NCBI RefSeq assembly: GCF_021155775.2
Contig: NC_060232.1
Coordinates: forward strand, 37,067,089-37,131,088
Direction of reading: 5' to 3'
Source: Neodiprion pinetum
Lineage: Eukaryota > Arthropoda > Insecta > Hymenoptera > Diprionidae
DNA length: 64,000 nucleotides
Part shown: positions 24,661 to 36,846 of the stretch, piece after piece
Layout of the letters: the number at the start of each line of letters is the position of its first letter
Position numbering within the stretch: position 1 is the first letter of the stretch
The notes under the pieces: generated by a model
Told to the model about the DNA's origin: nothing
Databases searched by the model: none
What the model saw: only the letters and a program-made list of their open reading frames with translations
Made by a program: the position numbers and the translations under genes

Positions 24661-27186
24661 TTAAACCGAAAATTCAACAGCCATGAGCCTAATTCGAGAT
24701 TGTATACTTCAGAATGAACCTATATTTCCATAAGAATGTTCAAAAATTTCCCTCTATCTTCTTGTACAGCTATTCAAATTAAAATAATAATGAGTATTAT
24801 TTATTGATTAAATTTTAGTTAGCTATTATTATACATGGTAAATTTTTTATAGTCACATTGCAAAAAGTAGTCACAGCAGTTTTAAAACTTCGAGCGTTAC
24901 GAACGTATTTTGAAGTTTGCTAAATGTAAAATCCTTAGTAACTGCAGCATCTTATACGTATGTACCAGATTTATAGTGTAGTGAAATTTTTTTTTTGTTC
25001 TACTATAGGATGATATCACGTTCTGTTACAATAATTTCGTTGTTATATTAAAAACTTATTGTACATGCAAGTTTTTGGCCAAGCGTTTTTACTGGTTCTC
25101 GAAATACAGGTAGGATGGGTTTTGTAGTGAATAACGGTACCAACGTCATCCAAGATATAGTTCAGTTTCAAAGCTTCAACGCCATACGCAGTTAAAATAG
25201 TATGAGTTTATTTTTACTGTACATTAACGAAGAATACAAATTTTCGTGGATACTTACATACCCAATTTTTACTTGGAACTGCGTTTTGTATAAATATGAA
25301 AATATTGTAACATAATAGTTAAAATTAAGTGAGAATAAAATACAAACATCTGAATTTCCGTTCGTATTTCGTTACGCAAGTTTTACCCAAAACAGTAGAT
25401 ATTGCTAAAATCTTTAACATTTTACAAAATGATATATTACAGACGTATTAAAATATCGCTGAAATTCCCTTGTAAAATAGTAAAAGGCTCCGCAAGTCAA
25501 AGATTCAACAGCGCGTGACGATACGAAAACGACATTCGCAAGATCGTAAGACTCTATTTTACATTAATTTATAGAGATTTTTATGAAATATCTTTCTTAG
25601 AAAATCAGCCAATGTTTAAGCAATTTCGAGTTAATATTTCCAATTTGAAATTTGAAAACGTTGTTACAACCGTGTTATAACATGACCGCGAAACTACAAA
25701 ATATGTACAAAATTACAATAACTATAGCCCAAAGACATCTCCTTTTTTGCATTTGAATAACATTTCAACAAGTAATAACATTTATAAATTTTACACCTGC
25801 GGTTGGACGCTTGCAAAACAAATTCATTCAAATGTTTTTGTTAATGAAGAATAAATAGTAATTGTCATTGTCAAGTACCGACAAAATTTGGTTGGAAAAT
25901 TTTTTTGTTTCTTCATTTGGTATTACCGATCATTTCTTTAGACGTAAGCAACCAAAACTTTTGTTAAATTATTCAATAAAAATAAATATCATAGTTCGCA
26001 CGATCGGCAAAGTTTGAATTTCCATGTTAAAAATAATTTCTTTTTCCAATTAAATACAATAACGAGAATGATTTTGTTTTGTGTAAATATTTAAAGCAAG
26101 TAATTATGACATTTTTTTCACATTTCCAACAAAGAAGCATGCCCTACAATGTCTGCATTTATGTGTGTAATGAATAAACGAAATCATTTTAACTCAAAAT
26201 GTAAGTAAGTGTGGAATTATTTGAAACCGTTACTGTCTATTTAGAAAAATAATGCTAGATTGTACAATACTTAATTGTATATCTAATATGCATTTCAGTG
26301 AATACAAACCTCGCATCACCTAATAATCTTATTGCTTGTGAGGTATGAGTCAGTGCAAAGCAAGTTTGATATGAACTATTTTATCAGCTTAATGTATTTT
26401 AGTAGAACACAAGAAAATCTCGGAAGTCTAGATGAATAAGCGAGAAAACTCATTGTTAATTACACGATACGTAATTATTAAAACGTACGTAGCATAGAAA
26501 GAATGGAAGATCCTGCTTATGATATATTATTGAAGCTGAGATTTGGAACATGATTCAACTTGTTTCTAATTTATTTCAACACGGCGTTATTTCCTTTCTT
26601 TTTGTTTTTTTTTGTTAGTCAATTACGTAAAACCGATGAAAACACAATCAGCCTATGCTCATAATAATTAAAGAATACGTCATTAATTGCTACAAATGAA
26701 ATTAGTCAAGTATATTCCAACTTAAAAACATCCAATATGCTACTTGTCGATGATTTCCCAGACCAAGTGTATGATTTTTTTTTTACAGAAATTGATAAAT
26801 TGATTAGAAATAAAGGGGGGAAAAAGATATTCCTATCTGTTGTCTGACGAAACATACTCGCATTATTGTTAGCAAATTTGTGATCGACTCGTTGATTCAG
26901 GATACGTAAAGTTTGTGTTACTCGTAAAAGTAAATTATTTTCAAGCAATTTGGTTCAACAAAAGTATAGGTATACTAGCCAGAAACCCGTAATGCGAGTG
27001 CAGAAATCTTTTTTAGTGTCATGTATAGAAACCTTCGAACTCTGACCGAATGTCTCACATATTCAACCCCGTGCTTCTAAGCGTTTATTCTAGATACAAA
27101 TTTACATTCAATACTTCGCTATTTTCGCCTCCTTTTGATTAATAAACATGCTTAAGTTACCAATTAATTGATAGAGATAATAAATT

Positions 27187-27275
27187 TTGCATTATTATTA
27201 TTATTGTTGTTGTTGTTATTATTGTTGTTGTTTTTGCTGTTGTTGTTGTTATTGTTGTTGTTGTTGTTATTATTG

Positions 27276-27326
<51 letters not shown>
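27187..27326. repeat. ATT/GTT trinucleotide microsatellite
   Basis: About 140 bp of ATT interspersed with GTT units, becoming pure ATT at the right end. It produces poly-Leu, poly-Tyr/Cys and poly-Asn ORFs that are not genes. Confidence 0.97.
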
Positions 27327-29856
27327 TTTAATAACAAAATCAATTGGTAATTTAATGAATTACCCAATTACGATACCCTTAGTCTTTCCTCCAATTCTAA
27401 AATAGAAAGAGAAGAAATTATAGTTTTCATCGTCTTAAGAATAAAGTATGTAGCATACAGACTACGTTAAACTATAAAAAAAAAAATGTATCAATTCACT
27501 AATCTCTGCTATTAACTAGACCATGAAAACATTCGATCTGCAAGCTGATGGATGTAAAAGAAATTCCGAATTGTCAACATTCAATCTGGTCCGAATTTTC
27601 TGATGGGACACTGTCAAAAACGGCACATTTTCCATTACCTGCTAGAGGCGTTTTCAAGCAATGCATACCGTACAGAGTACCCGCCATACGGTAACAGTAT
27701 ATTATAATATAAGAAACAAGAAACGAAACAAAAAGATACACCTAAATTCTACTTTAATCGGAAGATATTCAGTCTTTTATTTTATTTCGCACCATTCACT
27801 TTACAATATACATAAAAGCTTCAACAACAATTTCAGTCATAATTTGATTCGCTAATTTCGATAGCTTGAGACCATATGACCTTTGAATACTTCACCAGAC
27901 AGTTTACATCTATGGTGCGAGAGGTGCTAAGGTTTTAAATAAAAGCCAAAGTCTAAAAGTCGTACTTGCTGTAAACCGTTGAAAACATTCATAGAAATTA
28001 TAATTCGAAAATCAAATTTTCACTCAATCAAAATTATCCTTCTATACAACATTCATTTAAATTGAACTTTGAAAACTCTAAAGTCAAAAGCTCTTTGACT
28101 GTACATGAAAAATAACAAAAATCTGCGGATACTTCCCATCCAAATCTTTCCCATTGTCAATAATCAAATTTAAAGTTTGGCTTCATTCACAAGCTGTTAA
28201 AAAAAAAAATAAAATGCATTTCCAGAGATTTTTGTTTGGCAATAGTTACAAAGCACTTTCAAAATTTATTAATTTAAATAAATAATCAATCTGTTCCAGA
28301 TTCTATATTATTTATTTTTAGAAATTCAGTCTGAATGAATTAAAATATTGATAATCGCTGATGCTTTTTGATCCGATAAATTGCTATCTTCAAAAATAAA
28401 ATCACGGTTTTATAAGATTGTTTAATGTGTTCAAGAAAAAGGCTACTAAACACTTCTAACAACCATATTTGGGAGAGGTACAATATACAACAATCTGATA
28501 AAATTCATAACAATCCCGGGTACATAGTTCGCATTGTGTTGAAAAAATTTTGCAAAACAAAATTACATTGGATCGGTCGAGAATTCTATCATCGAAGAAC
28601 CTGTGTTAATCTAACAGTCAACGACCATTACTTTGTGCCGATTAATTATATCATAACAAAAACTTGAGCCTTGTAACTGGACATTTTCAATCAAAACGTT
28701 TAAGTAATAATGAACTTAAATTTACCCATCAAAGTTGAACTCATAATCTTTTGTAACAGTTTTAATTAAATTGATACATGATTTCTACATTGGAAATGTA
28801 TAAGAATACTGTACAAGTATCCTTCAAGTGTTTAGTATCAAAATTAAATTTAAGAAACTGATACAAAGTGAGCCAACTTATCGATTATCAGAAATATTGA
28901 AGAACAGATGGAACTTATTAATCTATCGGTGGTATGTCATTTTTTCTTCAACTGGTTGCCAGTATTTTTTAGACAATCAATCGTGTCACACGTTAACACA
29001 ACAATTTTCAGACTTATCCAAGCTTGCATTGTTTGAATGAATTCTATTGGCAACTATGAGATTATTAAGAAATATATATATCAATATATTATATGGTAAA
29101 ACATATAGTCACCTATAAAATCTAAAGTCAGTTTTAATTATAAGTAACAGTTTGGACCAAATGCAATGATATTTTTGCTTTTTTGCTTTTAGTGCATAAA
29201 ATTATCACTAAAAATGTTTTACTTCATCAGCCTCTGATTATATAGGTATTATAGGGAATATTTACAGAAAATACCTTTTTCAAATACCACATTCAATCAA
29301 GAGACTTGACTAATCACCGTTATTCTTTAATATAGCCAATCTTTACAGTTCTTTTAATTTTCTGAATGTATTGCGACTGAACAGTACCTGCAGTTGTGGA
29401 AAAAAAAATACATAAATAAAAACTATCAGTATGCAAAAAAATAAGCATTCAATGAAACTGATGAATGTTTTCCGTCAACTCTATTTCTATATTTCGAAAA
29501 TAATGAAATTATCGACGTAACTCTACATTTATCGTAACTATGCAATGTATTTGTCAATTGTTTCTCATTTTACTGTGCTTCTTTTATAATCAATATTATA
29601 GTATAGAGAGATTACATAATGCCAAGGAAAGTGAGACTTCATTTTGAAACTCAAACGTGATCTATTAAAAGGGATTGCAGTCTATTAAGAATTTTCAAGA
29701 AATTTGACAGCCACGATAGAAATTCATTGCATCCTAAAAACGTGAATATAATAACATAGTTATACATATTCATGTATATAGATACTTAAATAAAACAATT
29801 TCGATTAACTTTTTAATTATTTGTTCAATCGCACATCAATCAGACAATGTCGAGCG

Positions 29857-29862
29857 TTTATT
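29857..29862 (-). terminator. Possible proximal poly(A) signal of Hsf
   Basis: TTTATT on the plus strand (AATAAA on the minus strand), 45 bp beyond the Hsf stop. Such motifs are frequent in this AT-rich region, so support is weak. Confidence 0.3.
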
Positions 29863-29906
29863 AAAGAACTTGACTGTAAATCTATGTGCTCACCGCAGAA
29901 GAAGAC

Positions 29907-32900
29907 TTAAGAGGATTCTAGGTTGTCGTTAACAGCATTCAACGACTCTAAAAGTGATGCCTTACTGTCTTCAAAGTCGTAAGAATCTTGATAATTGTTT
30001 GTCGAATTATTCAGTGGGGATGATAGCGAAGAGGTTGCTCCCAAAAATATATCATTATCAAAATCAAGGAAATTTTGAGGAGGATTGTATGTCATGAGTT
30101 CTCCGCCTCCGTTAAGCTCTGAAATATTAATTAGAACGAATTTTTCAATATCAACCAGGTAAGCGACAATAAAAGGTCAATTATCTTTAGAACAGAAAAA
30201 AAATCTTAGTACAACTTTCTAATATTCTGGAGTTATCAGCATACCCATATCATCTCCTTCTCTTTCTCTATGCATCTGCGCATGTGGGTCAAGTTCTGGA
30301 TTCATTGGGATCCCAAACGACATCGGATCATCGGCACCAAATAACTAGAAAGAGTAGAAAAAATAACAAAAAATGTAAGTGATTATGAGTCGAAGTTGAA
30401 TGCAGACAATTAAGTATCAGATGTAGGGTTGTCATTTAAAAAATGACTCAAGTATCGATAGATCAAATACAACTGATTTCTTATACATACTCCCAATAGA
30501 GCATTGGCGTCAATGCTGTAACCCTCGCCTCGCAGCAATTCTCTCAAGTTATCCAACTCAGACTGTACAGTTTCCACGTGGTTGTCCACTTCGTCCCTGA
30601 AGACAATTTTTTATTGTGAAAAACAAAAACCAAATATACACAGTTCTTAAAAATCGACTCAGTTTTTGAAAAAAATAAATGTAGTATACAAACGTATGCT
30701 AAAAAAAAAAAATTAATAATAGGAATATTGTTACTATGACTAAATCTTTTTAAATTTGTAATACATGTAAATATGAATTGTATTTATGGTTTGCTTAATC
30801 AATTGACTTGTCCGGAATAATCTAATGATATGTAAAAATTGTCAATTGAAATAAATATTACTGTAATTTTTAAAGAATTTAGAAAAGAGAAGATGTAAAG
30901 AGATATCAATTCATTGTAAACAACCCACACTCAGGAATTGGGATCAAAATTATAATCCCTATGACGTTGTTTGAACACCTTGGGGCTGATTTGAACTTAC
31001 GTAGGTCCTAACCTAATTGGATCATTTAAACAACTCAATGATAAATCGCTAGACGCTGCGCTACTTCCTTCTCCGTTGTTATTTGTGATGACTTCTCCAT
31101 TCTTGATCCAGTTGTCAGCTTCATTACCAGTGGATCTTTCCTGACTCGGTAAATCTTTATAAGCTTCATCATCACTAACATCTTCGTTATTGTTCTCAAT
31201 TGTATCAGGAATCAGCAGTATCTCGTCCAGTTTCTGTAATTTTTCTGTAGGTGATACATCATCCACGATTCGGTCATCTTCTGCACTGCCAACGCTGTCG
31301 ATATCCAAGTCAAGGTCAAAATCGGTTGAGGACTTCATATTTGCAGCCATTGCGGCTAGTTTAGAACTCCGAACTACAGCCAATGGAACGGGTTTCATGT
31401 TCCTCTTAATTTCGACTGGTAAAGTTTTCTCAGGCGGAGGACTACTGGAAGTCGTCGCAGGCACTTCAAGATACAGCGTTTCTTCCCTAAAAACCGAGAC
31501 AGCCTCGCTTGATAGCTGGTCTTGATTTTTATATTGATCTCGATTTACTTAGCTTAATACTGTCTCTCTCTCAATCACTCTCTCACTCTCTCACTCTCTC
31601 ACTCTCTCACTCACTCTCTCTCTCTGTCTCTCTGTTTTTTTCTATCCATACTCTCAGACATGCAAATTTTATGCTGGTAGCCAGAGATAACAGCCAAAAA
31701 TGTTAATATAAAACAAAGACATCAAAATAAAATTATATAACCGGGCAATAAATATTTCATCGAAAGGTTTGAAGCCCTAATACATTTACAGAATTATGGG
31801 CATAAAACCAAACTGCATTACCTTGTTTCAAATAAGTTCAGCACATTTACCTGCTAACTGAGGCTTCAACTCAGCCTTAGGCACGACTACCAATACGAAT
31901 ATTAACACTGTTGAAGGCAGAAATGTGCAGAATTAGTAACTATGTCAATAAGGAATCATAAATTTAATAGAAAAATTTATGTATCGTACATATAGTGTAG
32001 CAGTGCCTAAGGAAAGAAAGAATAAATAAGAAACGAGATTAAAGTTAGTAACGTCAACGTAATATAAGACAAAAAGAAAATCACTATCTTGCAACTTTAG
32101 AATGAATTAAGTATGTTTTACTTCATTATGGTTCACTAAATTTTATTCAACTTTCAAGTTGCGAAATAACGTTTTTTCTAATAATGATTCATTAAGTTAA
32201 GTTGACGAACTGTGACTTGATAATAAAAACGGTTTTCATTCACACAAATTGTCTACGTTTGCGCCATCGTTACTCCCCGATTTAGCATGCTGGATTAAAT
32301 ATATTTTGAAGACATAGATTTGCGCTTTTGAAAGTTCAATTTGCACAATTACAAGGCTTTAGGAATCTACCTTACATAGTAGTAATAGTTACGAATTTAA
32401 TAATCATTGGTAATGCTTTGATTTGGAATGTATAACAACTAAGAATGTACTAAATAGTGTGTATTGTTTAAATCAAAGCTTATAAGAAGACAATATCAAG
32501 CCATCCACTCAAGTTTCGTTGAAAAGAAATGATCAAGAATTTTCCAAAGTTACAGAATAATCGATTAGCTTAATTTCTTTCAATGTTTCAAGAATTGTTA
32601 CATCAAAATCAAAACTGTGTCATAGTTTCGAATATTCTTCAAATTCTATAACTTTGCCAGAAATTCCAGGTCGGACAATCGATCTTTTTCTTCAGATTGT
32701 TGTCTTATAAAAATCCACGACGAATTGCCGAATGTATTAAAATTTCCTAAGCTCAATCTAAGACATGATATTCATGAGTCTGCCATCCATTCCGTTCGTG
32801 TTTTACAAATCCACCAACATTTACTTGTTTACGATAATATCCAGCACACTATCAGCCTGGCATGTTAAGTAACCGCAGATCTGGTCTGTTTTGAAATTGA

Positions 32901-35900
32901 ATAACGCAGCATAACTTGAGATTTCTAAGTATTTGGTTCAAAAAATATCATCTCGCAAAAATTCCATGCAAAATAAGATGAAAGTTATATATTTTCCAAT
33001 GTAACTGTATGAAAATCAAAAAAAAGCCTTATCGAAAATTTCGGATTGGAAATGTTTAATTGAATTTTCATTCCTTCTGCGCAAGAAAAAGAAACAGGAA
33101 AAGAAAGACAGAACGATATTTGCAAGCATGACAAATCTCGGACACCAACACCAAACTCAATCACAGGAGAAATATGAATAACCTGGTATTTTCGCCCTGT
33201 TCCAGCGGCGGAATCAGAATTTTGACGGGCACCTTGTTTTTCCTCCTGGCAGCGTTCAAAACGCAGTCATTTCTTATACATAATAATATCCACAAATCAC
33301 GAATTGTAATAAACAATATATACCTTCAATTGATTAAATAAAAACAACAAATTCCTTGCCAAAAATTGATTAGACTTATGCAAGGAATGGTAATAGATTT
33401 ATTAATGCATTAGTATTTCACAGAACAATAATTCAGTCGACAATCATCACATTCGAATCAGAATTTCATGAACACCGTTTGAAGCATTACTTCAACAGCC
33501 TCCAAAAGAAAAAAGTATTGCAATATTGTTGAATGAAACCCTCATGCCCAATGAAAATTGAATTAATGCATAGATGTATGATATTGAAATTTGTTAAAAA
33601 CAAATTACTATCACACTTACGGCTTCTTCCCTTTACTGCCGCGATTCTTTTTGCAACCAACATCTTGTTGATCGCTATTCAAATGCACATCTTCCGTTCT
33701 GTGGATGGGACTGGGGGACGTAGTGAACTGTATATTGTCTTCATTTGGAGAAGATGCGCCACGGGGGTCGGGACTTTGGACTGAAGGGCTGGCGCCATGC
33801 TCTAAAATTCTGTAATTAATCAAGTATTAGTAATCAGAAAAATATCCTTGGCAGCACAATCAATTTAAAACGGCGACATACTCTGCAACAATATATTCTG
33901 GCTCTAACTCTTGTTCGGTTGGATCTAGCTCGTGTATAACTGGACCTGTAGGCGATGTGTTGACCTAGAAGAGAAAATGTTATTTGACGAAAAAGTTTCG
34001 GAAGTCACTTAGAAACTTGATTCTAGTTTTTCCCAGACACTACTTGTCCCAGCTGCTAAGGTAAGTATCGTAAGTCATGGATTCAAATCTTTCATCAGAT
34101 CATCCTACCTTAACATTTGACATTTTGCTTTGTTTGGCTCTCTGACGATTGGGATCATCGATCATCAGAGGATATCGCCTTTTGACGGAAAGACCTCCTG
34201 CTCCTCCGTTCCTCGATGGTTGAACAAGTGTGACCAAGAAGTGGATCAGTTTGTTGACAATCTGTTGCTGCTTGATGTGCTTCTGCCTGAGCATTGCCAG
34301 CTCTCTCCACAGAGCTTCATTCTCTCGTTTCATCGTGCCCAACCTAGAGTCGAGGTGTTCCTGTCGACCACGCATGCTTCTTACTTCCGTCAACATTTTG
34401 TTCATAAGTTCTGGTTTTATTATGGGTTGCGCCGTATCTTGACTTTTGCTGGACGCTATCTGCAATTATCAGGTTCCAAAATTTGCAATGACTTAGCGGC
34501 TAGTGTACGATGTTAAAGGTTTGATATTTTCAATAGAATTTGAGTGTAACACATTTCTCAAGATATCGCCCAAGAATTGAACATGTACTTGTTAGATTAA
34601 AAACAGTGACATGACTTTAGATCAACAATGAAAACTTTTGAAAAATGAATATGGAAAAAAACAAAACTATTACTTTTCGTTTGATATGCTCCAAGAGGCA
34701 AGGATGTCCTTTACAGAAATACTGATGTGCAAATTCCATTTCATCCTTGTCACACTTCAACCCTCCTAATTCAACGGATACTTTCTTGTGAAATCCATCT
34801 GTAAAAGTGTGCAAGCAACGTAGTGTTGAATTTAAAAATTTTTACATCATCGAATACTGTTTATTTTGAAAAAAATGTCACTTTCAGAGAAGTTGAAATT
34901 ATGTTTGAAATGTTTATTCACTAATAATAAATACGTACACATGTTAAGCTGCCGGACAAAACTTGCCATGTTGTTATGCTTGTAATAATGAGGCAGTAAC
35001 TCTCGAGCAAACTGTGCCTGGTTGCGGATAAAAAAACTTGTTCCACTCTGTAATCACGCCAAAAGAGAATAAATTGATTGACATTTTTATGTTGTTGAAG
35101 TTCGGTGTCGAACTGGAGCAATTTCACACAGGACTTGTGGTATTATAAATTTCAAAGCTTATTTGTGATAAAATGGCATGCAACTTTTGGAATCAGCAAG
35201 ATCGTCTCATCAATATCAATAAGATTCTAAAATGTAAAATGGACTGCGCATACGATTCGAACACAATGAGAAATTTTGTTTTTGTTTCTTCAAATGAATC
35301 AAAATTTAACTTGAATTACTATTTCATGGAAAAAGTAATTTACAGTAACATAATTCACTTTCACCAGTCCAAACCATGCATAAATTTTACATAAGCAATG
35401 CGAAGTCAGGTCCAGAAGGCTTTGATCTGACGTACAAGTGCTTTTTCCTGTAGCGACTTTGTGAGTAACTTTCCTTACAAATACTGATAAAAGGAATGTA
35501 ATTTGCTTCCCCTAATGAAATTTTGACGAAACTTTTGGTAAGCTGAATTACACGATATGACTCATTGATATAAAAAGGTATGTCCACAAACTTTTTCTAT
35601 TGATCAAACTTATGCATGTGTAAATTGAAAGACACTGAAATGTATTGATTGTATCTGCAGAAGTTACATAAGTCATTTATTCTTTCTTATATTCTTTACG
35701 AGCTATGCTATTAGTGCAATCGTCACATAACATGTATTTTTTGCAATAATTACCTAACGAACGATTATGGAAAAAAATACGTGCAAAATATTGGTGATAA
35801 AAATTATTTTGGGCCTGTATGTGTGTCAGTCAATGCAATAATGAACAGATTTCAAAAAATAATCATCAATCTAATTTATATAACCGGTGATACCAGGTGA

Positions 35901-36787
35901 GAAATTTCCAATACTTTAGAATCGAAGTCCGTATTCACTCCAGATTCCAAAATGCAAGACGAGATTCAAAGCTGAAGTTAAAGTGAAATGAACCAAAGTA
36001 TTCTATTCGGCACAAAGTTGTTGTAATTGTGTGTGCTTTGATTTTGTCAAAAAATAAAACCTGTCTGCATGGAAGAGCAAATATTGACGTATGTACCTAT
36101 TCCAAACATCACGGTTAAATGACAACAGGTTTGAAATTGGGCAAGAATTCACTAAAGTTTTGATTTCACTTTTTAAATTTTTTCTTCTCTTTTTCTTCTT
36201 TACTTCTTTTTTTCTCAGTGAAATTAACATGCTAAGCATGAGTTCCAATTTCGCAATGAGATACTGTTAAAAGGCTTTGGAATATAGAAAAAAATGGAAT
36301 AATTTCATTCTGCGCAAAATGCAGGAATGTATGTCAATAGGCGTAAATTAAAAATGTTACATCATTTTGTCTAAACACGATTATAGACTCTTATATGGTC
36401 AATGAGGCGGATCATTCAAAAATTTCCATAATCAAATTCTGTACCAACTTGTCGGTATGCGTGTGTATGTACGTACGATAAGTTGGTTCACATCATTGAT
36501 GGAAGAGCGTACATTCGGAAACGTCAGATGCCGCCAAATTGTACGCAGTAACGAAGATCATGCTATTGCTAATGATATTTTATAAAACTTCGCGTACAAC
36601 ATAACTGAAGATTCGTAGTGTGTGATCAAACTTTCCGATAATTCTATACCTGGACGGATAATTAGGAATATGAAAAACTTACGGGTGCCCAGCAAATAAG
36701 GTCGTCGGTTTCTGGATCCTCGACAAGTTTCCATAACTTGCCTAGAAACGCTGGAACGCTGGCACCAAGTTCCGTAATCGTGTGCAT
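29907..36787 (-). CDS. Hsf: Heat shock factor
   Basis: Eleven exons (minus strand, 5' to 3'): 36683-36787, 34939-35047, 34674-34798, 34109-34459, 33882-33964, 33621-33809, 33183-33245, 31001-31486, 30491-30596, 30245-30344 and 29907-30118. All junctions keep phase and give 642 residues. Residues 1-113 form the winged-helix DNA-binding domain, with VPAFLGKLWKLVED, FVRQLNMYGFHKK and the closing CLLEHIKRK. Residues about 124-195 are the HR-A/B heptad-repeat trimerisation region (MLTEVRSMRGRQEHLDSRL, IVNKLIHFLVTLVQ). The rest is acidic and Ser/Pro-rich, with a late heptad-like segment (VETVQSELDNLRELL, from exon 9) that may be HR-C, then an acidic activation domain. Hsf trimers bind nGAAn repeats to activate chaperone genes. 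Exon 7 is 63 nt, symmetric, and has a weak GTTATT donor, so it may be skipped. Confidence 0.93.
31487..33182. other. Hsf intron 7
   Basis: A 1.7-kb AT-rich intron. It has a CT/CACT repeat (31564-31626; GA-rich on the transcribed strand). A splice-site-flanked stretch near 31863-31898 hits a stop in the required frame, so no extra exon is supported. Confidence 0.55.
31564..31626. repeat. CT/CACT microsatellite
   Basis: CTCTC blocks with regular CACT interruptions, inside Hsf intron 7. Confidence 0.93.
35048..36682. other. Hsf intron 1, nothing else seen
   Basis: It splits the DNA-binding domain after CWAP, before SGTSFFIRNQ. The sequence is AT-rich with no other credible exon or repeat. Confidence 0.6.
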
Positions 36788-36838
36788 ATTTCGTCTTATA
36801 TTAAAACCTCAATAAACACGAACTGCTACTGTAACTCT

Positions 36839-36846
36839 GAAGATTC
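36839..36846 (-). promoter_or_regulatory. Two-unit heat-shock-element-like site upstream of the Hsf start
   Basis: GAAGATTC (GAA-nn-TTC) lies 52 bp upstream of the Hsf ATG. It is only a minimal inverted pair; a functional element usually needs three units, so autoregulation is speculative. Confidence 0.25.

Larger units (their letters stand above)
24661..29906. other. AT-rich convergent intergenic region between F-box gene and Hsf
   Basis: About 5.2 kb between two genes that end towards each other. It is very AT-rich, and short ORFs here have no recognisable motif. It probably contains the 3' UTRs of both genes. The only clear structure is an ATT/GTT trinucleotide repeat at 27187-27326. Confidence 0.6.

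Noticed and set aside
27164..27405. Poly-Asn, poly-Leu and poly-Tyr ORFs
   Set aside because: Translations of the ATT/GTT microsatellite in three frames.
31863..31898. Possible extra Hsf exon flanked by AG and GTAAAT (36 nt)
   Set aside because: With the phase required by exons 7 and 8 it reads into a TAA after two codons; other acceptors also give stops.
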